Assembly: GCA_017630155.1 (NCBI GenBank)
Contig: JAGBVU010000014.1
Span: 1-64,000, forward strand
DNA: 64,000 nucleotides
Direction of reading: 5' to 3'
From: Bacteroidales bacterium
GTDB lineage: Bacteria; Bacteroidota; Bacteroidia; Bacteroidales; UBA932
The notes under the pieces are model-generated. The model saw only the letters and a program-made list of their open reading frames with translations, searched no databases and was not told the origin of the DNA. Both the position numbers and the translations under genes were made by a program. The number at the start of each line of letters is the position of its first letter. Position 1 is the stretch's first letter. Positions 26,535-33,991 of the stretch are shown in pieces.

Positions 26535-27617
26535 ATGTCTCAGAGTTCAATAAACCGACGCTTTGCGATTTTGCACGAGATAGAGAAATATCTTACAGAA
26601 GCAGAGTCCAGCAAGGTTACTGCTTACAGCCATCTTGCGGGTAATGGTGCGACGGCAGCGCTCGAGGCAAAACTTTGTTCCTTATATGGAGCAAAGTACG
26701 CCTTGTGCGTATCTTCAGCCACTAATGGGTTGATGTATTTGTTGATGGCAGCGGGCTTGCGAAAAAGTGATATCTTGACCACACCATTAAGTTTTGGTGG
26801 TACGATAGCTGGGGCATTGGCATTGGATTGCAGATTTTACTTTGCTAAGATTAATGATTCTACACTCAATATAGATGTCGATTCGATTACAAATATATTG
26901 GATTCGATCCCAGGCATAAAAGCCATCGTTGCTACAGAGTTTGCAGGAAACAGCTACGATATGGAGGCTATGCATTACATATGCGAGCAACGAGGTATTT
27001 GGCACTTTGTAGACTCTGCACAGTCCCTTGGGTATAACTACGGTATCAGTAATATAGCAGACTACAATGATGCAATGGTTGTATCGTTTGGAACTGGCAA
27101 AACAGTATCTGCCGGAGGTGAAGGAGGAGCTATTATCACTAACAATCTGGAATTATATCAGAAGCTAATGTCTATCTGCCAACATCCCCATCGCCAGGAA
27201 CGTGACTGCGGTATTGGATTATCTTCCGAGTTAGCACTGAACGGCAGAATACATCCAATAGCAGCAATCATTGCCAACGAAACTTTTGAAAGTGGATTGC
27301 AAGAGTTGATACAGAAGCGCAAGGTGATGATAGATGTGCTTAAACGCCTGTCAAGGTTGAAGTCCGTATCTTGTATCCTTAATCAAAATGGAGGAACATT
27401 TTATCATTCTCCATTTATCGTCGAAAATGAGTGCAACTTTAAGAAGGAGTTTGCAAACTCTCCACTTGCTGATGAATATTACTATACAAAAGCCTGTTTT
27501 GTTTCAATTCCTGAACAACTTTTGAGAATCGGAGAAGAATACAGAATTGGATTATATGACGAAGATAACCTAGAAAAAACGCTTAAACAACTATATCTAC
27601 TTCACCCTAAAAACTAA
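26535..27617 (+). CDS. DegT/DnrJ/EryC1/StrS-type PLP-dependent enzyme
   Basis: The 360-aa protein has the fold-type I layout of the DegT/DnrJ family. ALCVSSATNGLMYLL is like the cofactor-phosphate loop, and WHFVDSAQSLGYNYG holds the PLP-stacking Asp. The PLP lysine is in VSFGTGKTVSAGGEGG (near residue 190). Family members are mostly sugar aminotransferases in cell-surface and antibiotic pathways, but no other sugar-nucleotide gene is nearby. It follows the AAA gene after 11 bases, so it may modify a small molecule or protein for this system. The specific substrate is not predictable. Confidence 0.82.
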   Translation: MSQSSINRRFAILHEIEKYLTEAESSKVTAYSHLAGNGATAALEAKLCSLYGAKYALCVSSATNGLMYLLMAAGLRKSDILTTPLSFGGTIAGALALDCRFYFAKINDSTLNIDVDSITNILDSIPGIKAIVATEFAGNSYDMEAMHYICEQRGIWHFVDSAQSLGYNYGISNIADYNDAMVVSFGTGKTVSAGGEGGAIITNNLELYQKLMSICQHPHRQERDCGIGLSSELALNGRIHPIAAIIANETFESGLQELIQKRKVMIDVLKRLSRLKSVSCILNQNGGTFYHSPFIVENECNFKKEFANSPLADEYYYTKACFVSIPEQLLRIGEEYRIGLYDEDNLEKTLKQLYLLHPKN

Positions 27618-27624
27618 CGCAAAT

Positions 27625-27885
27625 ATGACACGCTATGAAGAACTAAAATCTAAGCAAAGGGCAGCCTTGATTGTAGTGCTTACGCTCGGTTTGGCGGCAG
27701 TACCAATCGCTCTTAACTGGAATAGTAATATATTCGATGGTACATCTTTTGATCAAGGGGCACTTCATATTGTGTGCAGGATTGTATCTTTCTTATTCTT
27801 GACCGCATTATTTGCTATACCAGCATTCTTTATTTATCTGATAACGCTTATTGTCACAAGCATTCAACTGTCTAATTTAAGATAA
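27625..27885 (+). CDS. small two-helix membrane protein
   Basis: This 86-aa protein has two hydrophobic helices (about residues 13-30, LIVVLTLGLAAVPIALNW, and 51-78, VSFLFLTALFAIPAFFIYLIT). The N terminus is charged and the loop between helices contains an acidic stretch. It does not resemble a known family. It is 7 bases after the PLP enzyme and 2 bases before the PH-like protein, so it is part of the same transcription unit. Confidence 0.6.
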   Translation: MTRYEELKSKQRAALIVVLTLGLAAVPIALNWNSNIFDGTSFDQGALHIVCRIVSFLFLTALFAIPAFFIYLITLIVTSIQLSNLR

Positions 27886-27887
27886 CT

Positions 27888-28160
27888 ATGCCTACATTTA
27901 TTGCAAGTCGCATATCTGCGGACCATAATGTATTGTTTCCTGATCGTATCGATATAGAAGAGGATCGTATAGTATACTACAAAGGAGCCCTTATAGGCTA
28001 CCAGTCGACGGTTATTCCCCGCACCAGCATCTCAAGTGTTCGAATAAATTCTAACATCTTGTTTGCTGATATTATTATTGAAAGTAGTGGAGGTCGCAGG
28101 ATAGAAATTAATGGTTTGTCTAAACGAGAAGCCCGAGAGATATACAATCTCTTACAATAG
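27888..28160 (+). CDS. small PH-like domain protein
   Basis: The 90-aa protein has the alternating beta pattern of the bacterial PH-like (bPH) domains. FPDRIDIEEDRIVYYKG is followed by IPRTSISSVRINSNILFADI, then a helix, KREAREIYNLLQ. Such domains are usually membrane-associated regulatory modules. It is the last gene of the plus-strand block; the amidohydrolase of the next cluster converges on it. Length fits a single domain with nothing added. Confidence 0.6.
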   Translation: MPTFIASRISADHNVLFPDRIDIEEDRIVYYKGALIGYQSTVIPRTSISSVRINSNILFADIIIESSGGRRIEINGLSKREAREIYNLLQ

Positions 28161-28231
28161 GTATGAGGTTGTTTGCGCTATCTTAACAATGATCTTTGTA
28201 AATGTACAATTTAGAGGCAAATAATTACTAA

Positions 28232-29194
28232 CTATACTTGGAATTTGCCAAATAAGAAATCACATATATTTTCATTCGATATTAACCTTTGGACATTTGG
28301 TTCTAATGACCTAAGGACATTAGAACTTTCTTTGTATTTATCATTACCATTATGTATAGACTTGTGATTTTTTAAATAACCACATTCAACCCATGGATAA
28401 TCCGTCCCAAAAAGTACTTTTTGGGGGTACTTATCAATTAAATAATATATCATTTCATATGGGGTTGTATAATCTAATGGCAGTACATTACTATTATTTC
28501 TTTTGTTAATCAATGATTTGTGTAGAATAGGAATAGATGATATATCTATCCAAACATTCTCAAGGTAATATAACTGTTCTAGAAAGTCTTTGTTCATTCT
28601 CCCAGCGTGAGCAACACAAAACCTAATATGTCTTAACTTTTTGAACACTTCACACATATTATATGCATTGCTATAATCTTCAAAACCAGAATGAATCATA
28701 ATAGGGAGACTCAATTTTTCAAAAAAGTCAAGAAGTATAGGTTCTTCAATGATTCGTGTAACATTTATATGATCGCAAGAGGTGTGAATTTTGATACCAT
28801 AAATGTCATATTCATCCTTTAAGTTATTAATATGTTCTATTTGTCTATAATAATCTCCATACAAACTAAATATCACAAATGGTAATACTCTCTCCTCCCC
28901 ATACATCTTTGACTCCATTAAAAGTCTTCTATTAGCCAAATAATATAGGCATGGTTCATATTTTATAATATTTTGTGAAAGCCTATTAACTTCCGGATAT
29001 TCTTTTAAATCCTGATTATTTGGGAGTGGGAATGTGACAGAAATGTCAATATTCACACTATTCATTTTTGATATCAATTCTGGTATAGTACAGCAATATG
29101 GATAAGCTTCTAATAAATAGTGTGCAATGTTAATGCCTCCAGAATGAGTATGACAATCTATTGTTTTGCCTAATAAACTAACTCTGGTAATCAT
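28232..29194 (-). CDS. amidohydrolase-family protein of the RiPP cluster
   Basis: This 320-aa protein belongs to the amidohydrolase_2/TIM-barrel hydrolase family. It has DCHTHSGG (residues ~13-20, HxH), KIHTSCDH, MIHSGFEDY (metal His), CVAHAGRMN, and FGTDYPWVECGY (metal Asp). These enzymes cleave amides, lactones or carboxyl groups and may process a modified peptide or a released cofactor. The start overlaps the upstream radical SAM gene by 4 bases (ATGA). As the last gene of the cluster, its job is probably late tailoring or release; this is inference. Confidence 0.75.
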   Translation of the reverse strand: MITRVSLLGKTIDCHTHSGGINIAHYLLEAYPYCCTIPELISKMNSVNIDISVTFPLPNNQDLKEYPEVNRLSQNIIKYEPCLYYLANRRLLMESKMYGEERVLPFVIFSLYGDYYRQIEHINNLKDEYDIYGIKIHTSCDHINVTRIIEEPILLDFFEKLSLPIMIHSGFEDYSNAYNMCEVFKKLRHIRFCVAHAGRMNKDFLEQLYYLENVWIDISSIPILHKSLINKRNNSNVLPLDYTTPYEMIYYLIDKYPQKVLFGTDYPWVECGYLKNHKSIHNGNDKYKESSNVLRSLEPNVQRLISNENICDFLFGKFQV

Positions 29195-30165
29195 ATACTT
29201 AATGTATCTTTAAATGTTACACAATAAGGGTCCTCAGCTAGATAGTTCTGTGAATATGCATATGCTCTAGCACGGCATCCTCCACATTGATACAAATATA
29301 CGCAATGGGAACATTTACCTTGTAAATTTGTTCTATCATTGAGTTGTTTATATATGGGGGATGTATAAATAGATGATAAGCCATCGTCTAAATTTCCCAT
29401 TGAAATTCTTAATCTCGCACATGGGTATACATTTCCAATGGTATCAATACAGACAGCAGAAACCCCTGCAGAACACCCCCCAATTATGTGAAAATTTAAG
29501 TAGTACTCATGATATTCTCGGCAGAAGCATATAGGATCATTGCAATATAAATTATTATCATCTAGATATTTCTTAACAGAGAGCATCTGATTATGATTTA
29601 TTACCTCAATATTATGACCTCTACCACAAGGAGTGACTATTTCTACGGCATACATTACATTATACTCTCTAGCTATATTTCTTACATGCCTTAAATATTC
29701 TACATTTGCACTATGTATAGACATCATAATACATAATTTAGTATTATCTATCATCGCGGCCATCTGAACAAAACTGATTGTTTTTTCAAATGTAGCATGT
29801 CCTCTGATTGTATTATGTATTTCTAACGGACCATCAATGCTAATTTGTAATAGATTTACATTGTCAATTACTTCTTTTAGAACATCACTCTGAATAGTTC
29901 CATTTGTGGTAACAGCAATATACGGATAGCCTATTTGCCTAGCTACCATTATATAATCTAGTAATTTGCTCCTTAGCAAAAATGGTTCTCCGCCTGTAAT
30001 TGTGAGGCAGGTTGCCCCCTGTTCATATAGTTGGCGTATATAATGCTCATATTTTGATAATGGCATTATAACTTGCTTTTCAAAATTCCCGTAGCAATGT
30101 TTACAGCTTAGATTGCAAGCTTGTAATACCTCTATTACGACTCTCTCAATTCTCACAAATCTCAA
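29191..30165 (-). CDS. radical SAM/SPASM protein (cluster gene 6)
   Basis: This 324-aa protein has the radical SAM motif CNLSCKHC (C17, C21, C24) and GGEPFL (near residue 60), with the TNGT and SIDG strands typical of the fold. The C-terminal SPASM region has a Cys-rich layout (GGCSAGVSAVCIDTIGNVYPC, then CSHCVYLYQCGGCRARAY, then DPYC). It overlaps the PqqD-like gene by about 20 bases. No ATG lies near the start: TTG at 30165 or GTG at 30156 are the options. It is one of three such proteins, suggesting several modifications of one short peptide. Confidence 0.88.
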   Translation of the reverse strand: MRFVRIERVVIEVLQACNLSCKHCYGNFEKQVIMPLSKYEHYIRQLYEQGATCLTITGGEPFLLRSKLLDYIMVARQIGYPYIAVTTNGTIQSDVLKEVIDNVNLLQISIDGPLEIHNTIRGHATFEKTISFVQMAAMIDNTKLCIMMSIHSANVEYLRHVRNIAREYNVMYAVEIVTPCGRGHNIEVINHNQMLSVKKYLDDNNLYCNDPICFCREYHEYYLNFHIIGGCSAGVSAVCIDTIGNVYPCARLRISMGNLDDGLSSIYTSPIYKQLNDRTNLQGKCSHCVYLYQCGGCRARAYAYSQNYLAEDPYCVTFKDTLSI

Positions 30166-30421
30166 TTAACATTTGTTCTTGTAATTCAGTCAAAAAATCA
30201 ATAATAACTTTTGAAATTTCCTCATAGGAATTTTGGCTGTAATCTTCTATTTGTAATATCATATTAACCATATCGTCTATAGTATGATTACCATCGCACT
30301 TATCCCATATCATTGATTCCATTTCTTCAAGTACAATAACACAATGTTCTCCTTGTATTACCGTATTTTTATCTTCTTTTCTTTGTATTAATTTGACATT
30401 CTCAAAACGATGATATGTCAT
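30146..30421 (-). CDS. PqqD-like RiPP recognition element protein
   Basis: This 91-aa protein is a standalone PqqD-like domain. It has KNTVIQGEHCVIVLEEMESMIWDKCDGNHTIDDMV and a C-terminal helix EEISKVIIDFLTELQEQ, the usual winged-helix layout. PqqD-type proteins bind the leader of a precursor peptide and present it to radical SAM maturases. The start at 30421 overlaps the stop of the previous radical SAM gene (ATGA); a longer start at 30460 has no support. Its position between two radical SAM genes fits that role. Confidence 0.75.
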   Translation of the reverse strand: MTYHRFENVKLIQRKEDKNTVIQGEHCVIVLEEMESMIWDKCDGNHTIDDMVNMILQIEDYSQNSYEEISKVIIDFLTELQEQMLIEICEN

Positions 30422-31401
30422 TTGTTTTGGCTTTGAAGCCAACATAACGGATCTTTGCATAAATAACTTCCTTTAATTTTGTATGCCATTCCTCGGCATC
30501 CCCCAGCACATGCTTGAAGATACTCACATTGATGACATTCTTCATTTAACAATGATATATCATTAATTTCAGTTAAGGTTGGGCTCTGCCATATCTCATC
30601 AATAGTGTTATGATAAATATTACCAATAGGCATATCCAATAATGCACAAGGCACAGCATCACCATTAGATTTAATGACAAGATAAAATTTGCCTACAACA
30701 CAAGGACACACTAAATGATGAGTAATTGACATTAATGGGGAATCGAGAGCTATTTTAATTCCGTAATATTTCGCCCATTTCTCATAGTTCTCTAATATAT
30801 ACTTCCATTGTAGAGGAGACATAAATTTTAAACCACTATTAGAACCTCTCCCATCAGGAACAAATGGCATCAAACGCAATTTTCGCACTCCTAATTCTTT
30901 GGCTGTTTTAATATATAATTCTACATTGTCAACATTGTTTGCATGTAATACTGTTACGAGTGTAATACCCAGGTTACTAATTATAGCATTCTTAACATTA
31001 TTATAGACTTTCTGATATATCCCCTTTCCTCTTACAATTGAAAATGTGTCTTCGTTATAACCATCGTAACTCACTCTAGTAGACACACTATATTGTTTCA
31101 AAATGTTAATATTATCCTGAGTCAAAAATGTTCCATTCGTAGCCATGCTGATATTAAGATTCCTACTATAAGCATATTCTAATATATCATATATTCTTGG
31201 ATGCAGGAATGGTTCTCCTCCACTTATGTCTAAGCATATTATACCATGCTGGTGCATATAATCTATAATAAGCTTTATTGTATCAAATGATAATTCTTGT
31301 TTGTCGTTAATTGAAGAAGAATTAATACAATGAATACAATTAAGGTTACAGCGATTTGTTATCTCTATACCTATTACGGAAGGATATTTAAAAACATACA
31401 T
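30418..31401 (-). CDS. radical SAM/SPASM protein (cluster gene 4)
   Basis: This 327-aa protein shows the radical SAM motif CNLNCIHC (C18, C22, C25) and the GGEPFLHP loop near residue 60. SPASM cysteines lie in CPCVVGKFYLVIKSNGDAVPC, and in CHQCEYLQACAGGCRG with a final DPLCW. It is similar in layout to the two sister proteins. The 5' end overlaps the upstream radical SAM gene by 14 bases; GTG at 31407 is an alternative start. The protein is predicted to modify the short peptide encoded two genes upstream. Confidence 0.88.
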   Translation of the reverse strand: MYVFKYPSVIGIEITNRCNLNCIHCINSSSINDKQELSFDTIKLIIDYMHQHGIICLDISGGEPFLHPRIYDILEYAYSRNLNISMATNGTFLTQDNINILKQYSVSTRVSYDGYNEDTFSIVRGKGIYQKVYNNVKNAIISNLGITLVTVLHANNVDNVELYIKTAKELGVRKLRLMPFVPDGRGSNSGLKFMSPLQWKYILENYEKWAKYYGIKIALDSPLMSITHHLVCPCVVGKFYLVIKSNGDAVPCALLDMPIGNIYHNTIDEIWQSPTLTEINDISLLNEECHQCEYLQACAGGCRGMAYKIKGSYLCKDPLCWLQSQNK

Positions 31402-32356
31402 AGTCACAAGATTTTTCTATTATACAGTAGTCACCACTTTGTTTATATGCTTCTGCTCTGCATCCTCCATTGCAAGTATCTTTATAGGAGCATTTTTGAC
31501 AATATGGCATATATACTCTCGGAGTTCTAAATGCATTCATTACTTTCGATGAATTCCATATATCATATAAAGAAGAATCTAAAATGCTACCACATGAAAC
31601 TTTTTGATCTCCCAAGAAGTTTACACACGGATAAACATTGTAATCATAGCCAACAACACATGACAAAACCCCAGCAGAACACACCCTTTTCTCAAAAGGA
31701 ACAGAATTCTCACCAAGCAGTGCTAACTTACCCAATTTATCTTTAAATTCCTTCAGGAGTATTTTATAAGTTTCTTCAGAGATAAACAGATTATTATTAT
31801 CTAATGCATTCCCCATTGGATAAACTCTAGTAAGTTTTGCTCGTATACAATTTTTTAGGCAAAAATCAATAAACATATTAATTTCGCTAATATTCATAGG
31901 AGTCAATATATAACCAAGAACAACAGGGATTTGATATTTTTTGCAAGATTGTATCGCCTGCATTGTTTTGTCAAAAACGTGGTCTGCATTTTTATGCTTT
32001 GTTTCTGTAATATTAGTGAATCCGGATAATGTAATGTAAACAGACTTTATTCCATTACAACTTAATAACTCTGCTAGATTGTCATCAATATTTGAACCAT
32101 TTGTTGTTAATGCCCAAGCGATATTAATTTTACCTATATATGAAACAATTTCGTTGAATCTGCAATGCATTGTAGGTTCCCCTCCAGAAATAGAAATAGA
32201 AAAAATACCATGTTTAACACATTCATTAAGCAAACGAATAATTGTGTCAAAATCCATATCGTTATAAACATCAAGGTGCCCATTACGGCAAAATGAGCAG
32301 TTGTAGTTACATCTACCAGTTATGTCAATTTCTAAATTCGTCGGAAAGTGCAACAT
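31388..32356 (-). CDS. radical SAM/SPASM protein (cluster gene 3)
   Basis: This 322-aa protein has CNYNCSFC (C16, C20, C23) for the [4Fe-4S] cluster and SISGGEPTMHC (near residue 58). The C-terminal SPASM region contains CSAGVLSCVVGYDYNVYPC and CQKCSYKDTCNGGCRAEAY, closing with CDYVCF. It is the first modifying enzyme after the precursor peptide gene, separated from it by 145 bases that hold a 12-bp-stem hairpin. The start ATG at 32356 has no clear Shine-Dalgarno. Confidence 0.88.
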   Translation of the reverse strand: MLHFPTNLEIDITGRCNYNCSFCRNGHLDVYNDMDFDTIIRLLNECVKHGIFSISISGGEPTMHCRFNEIVSYIGKINIAWALTTNGSNIDDNLAELLSCNGIKSVYITLSGFTNITETKHKNADHVFDKTMQAIQSCKKYQIPVVLGYILTPMNISEINMFIDFCLKNCIRAKLTRVYPMGNALDNNNLFISEETYKILLKEFKDKLGKLALLGENSVPFEKRVCSAGVLSCVVGYDYNVYPCVNFLGDQKVSCGSILDSSLYDIWNSSKVMNAFRTPRVYMPYCQKCSYKDTCNGGCRAEAYKQSGDYCIIEKSCDYVCF

Positions 32357-32388
32357 AATATACTTTTCTATATTTTACATCCGTCAGA

Positions 32389-32430
32389 AGAAGTTATATC
32401 ATCTTCAAATCTGAAAACGATATAACTTCT
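32389..32430 (-). promoter_or_regulatory. hairpin between precursor and modifying genes
   Basis: A perfect 12-bp stem (AGAAGTTATATC, arms 32389-32400 and 32419-32430) with an 18-base loop lies 72 bases after the precursor stop. There is no uridine tract, so it reads better as an mRNA-stability element or leaky attenuator that could raise precursor over enzyme levels than as a full terminator. Confidence 0.5.
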
Positions 32431-32501
32431 CTTATTGCTTGGAACATTTCCTGTCCATTGTAGAAATACCAAAGAACGGAAAGATTCAATTGCTATTGTT
32501 A

Positions 32502-32585
32502 CTAATCATCATCAAAACCATTTATAGTATTAATAGCACATGCTGCATAAGTGATAATTTGTACTCTAAGGACTAATTTTTTCAT
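32502..32585 (-). CDS. candidate RiPP precursor peptide (27 aa)
   Basis: This short frame encodes 27 residues starting MKKLVLRVQI, with a single Cys at residue 16 inside TYAACAI, then two Asn-containing turns (INTIN), and ending GFDDD. It is preceded by a perfect AAGGAGG (32593-32599) seven bases before the ATG, a rarity in this window. It is flanked on one side by a Cys-rich SPASM-like protein and on the other by three radical SAM genes and a PqqD-like gene. Every precursor feature expected is present: tiny size, strong ribosome site, adjacency to the modifying genes. The core residues and type of cross-link are not known. Confidence 0.65.
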   Translation of the reverse strand: MKKLVLRVQIITYAACAINTINGFDDD

Positions 32586-32592
32586 AATAACA

Positions 32593-32599
32593 CCTCCTT
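32593..32599 (-). promoter_or_regulatory. perfect Shine-Dalgarno (AAGGAGG) of the precursor gene
   Basis: The minus-strand AAGGAGG sits seven bases upstream of the precursor ATG. Most genes in the window have no recognisable Shine-Dalgarno, so this one supports high translation of the small peptide. Confidence 0.7.
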
Positions 32600-32608
32600 C
32601 TCTTATCG

Positions 32609-33490
32609 CTAATTAAATTTGCAAAATTTATTTACTTCCTTCGTTTGTTCAAGAGGACACCCTCCCATGCAACAGTCATACGCTTGTTTATTGCAACGGG
32701 GAATTTCACATATTTCTACTTGATTACCTATTATTGTAAACAACGTGTCTAAATCGCCATCTTCAATGTGCAAGTAACGCTGGGAAAAGTCATTATTGCA
32801 ATACTTAATATCCCCTCGCACATCCACACACATTAAAGATGTCAAAGAAGGGCAAATTCCTTTTATGTTATCATATTCAACGCCCGCACATGTGAATTCT
32901 TGAAATATCTTCAAAGGATATCTGTTTTTTAATTCACTCACAAATTTGGCAATTTCCCAATATTTAGTCTTACTTATCTCTGACTTATATGAAATATTGA
33001 ATATATAATCATTGTCTTCTAATAATTCGATGAAATCTTCTATATCCTCAGTTTCTGAAATTTTGAACAAGTATACTATTTGATTTCTATCTGTTTTCAA
33101 CAAGTCATAGGTGTAATCCAATATCCCTATATAATTTAAATCCTCATCTATGCTTATCCTAATTTGCCCAACTAAGTCTTTAATTTCAATTAAAAAATCA
33201 AAATTCCTAATGTTGTAACAAGTAACAGATACTTGCAATTTCATTTGTCTAACCTGTTTAACAAAGCCACGTAATCTGTCGTTTCGCAGTATTTCTCCAT
33301 CAATAACCAAGGATATGCATATGTCATTTGAGCCGCGGCTACTAAGTTTTTGAAGGACCATTTTCTCAATATATAAATCCATCATAATACCGTTGCGCTG
33401 ATATACAATCTCTAGTATTGACAATTTACGATATAGTCTGTCTAACAAAATCCTATTAATTAGTAAATTGATATAAAATATTTTCCACAA
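32609..33490 (-). CDS. SPASM-like protein without a radical SAM cysteine motif
   Basis: This protein (293 aa from TTG at 33490, or 258 aa from the ATG at 33385) resembles its radical SAM neighbours in the C-terminal half. It has FTCAGVEYDNIKGICPS, MCVDVRGDIKYCNND and CCMGGCPLEQTKEVNKFC, a SPASM-like cysteine array. The N-terminal half shows TIM-barrel-like strands (ISLVIDGEIL, VSVTCYNIRN, QIRISIDED) but no CxxxCxxC. It therefore cannot bind the usual SAM cluster and may be an accessory or leader-binding subunit. It is the gene immediately upstream of the precursor, 23 bases before it. Confidence 0.6.
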   Translation of the reverse strand: MWKIFYINLLINRILLDRLYRKLSILEIVYQRNGIMMDLYIEKMVLQKLSSRGSNDICISLVIDGEILRNDRLRGFVKQVRQMKLQVSVTCYNIRNFDFLIEIKDLVGQIRISIDEDLNYIGILDYTYDLLKTDRNQIVYLFKISETEDIEDFIELLEDNDYIFNISYKSEISKTKYWEIAKFVSELKNRYPLKIFQEFTCAGVEYDNIKGICPSLTSLMCVDVRGDIKYCNNDFSQRYLHIEDGDLDTLFTIIGNQVEICEIPRCNKQAYDCCMGGCPLEQTKEVNKFCKFN

Positions 33491-33543
33491 AAGATATTAT
33501 ATATCGATTTAAATTAAACAATTACAGTTGTCTGACTGTCCTG

Positions 33544-33687
33544 TCAAAGAGCAAGCAGATCTTTAGCAAATATATAATAAATTGCCCAAATAATATCGAT
33601 AGTTATAAAGTTTTTTTCATAAAGTAACACAATCAAACCAATTATCAGTAAATAAAATACACTTATTAAAGTTGTATTTTTAAACAT
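33544..33687 (-). CDS. possible small membrane protein upstream of the RiPP cluster
   Basis: A 47-residue frame from the ATG at 33687 has a hydrophobic segment LISVFYLLIIGLIVLLY and a second one, IDIIWAIYYIFA. The strand and AT-rich composition match the RiPP cluster. It could be an immunity or export component or a chance frame at an integration junction. Its start and function are not certain. Confidence 0.35.
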   Translation of the reverse strand: MFKNTTLISVFYLLIIGLIVLLYEKNFITIDIIWAIYYIFAKDLLAL

Positions 33688-33769
33688 GAAACTACTATGA
33701 GATTTAGAGTGTAATTTGTATGGAAAGTTCGCTAAGTTTAACTCTTTATAAAAATCGGCGGCAGGACGC

Positions 33770-33991
33770 AAGCAAAATGTGTGTATGTGTTGTTATTTTG
33801 GACTTCGCACATAAGTACGTCCTTGCTAGTGCATCGGCTTTGGCGATTGTGATGTTCTTACCTGTGTAGGTTTTGACAACCGTTGTGCCTGCAGAGTTCC
33901 AGAGCTTCCATGTGTAGGTGTACGCCGTGCCATCGGCATCCAACTCCTCGCCATTACGGTAGAGAATCGCCGTTGCATCAACATCGTTACC
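33770..33991 (-). pseudogene. fragment of a phage tail-like protein
   Basis: About 70 codons read DVDATAILYRNGEEL, then YTWKLWNSAGTTVV and GKNITIAKADALARTY. This is the repeat type seen in Bacteroidetes phage and conjugative-element tail or fibre proteins (Ig-like strands with 'YRNG' and 'GK.ITIAKAD'). There is no start, no upstream domain, and the frame ends at a composition change near 33770. Higher GC than the adjacent RiPP genes points to a different origin. I infer a prophage remnant. Confidence 0.5.

Noticed and set aside
32502..32585. Assigning a specific RiPP class (sactipeptide, ranthipeptide, etc.)
   Set aside because: One Cys and no recognised leader motif do not allow the cross-link type to be read from sequence.
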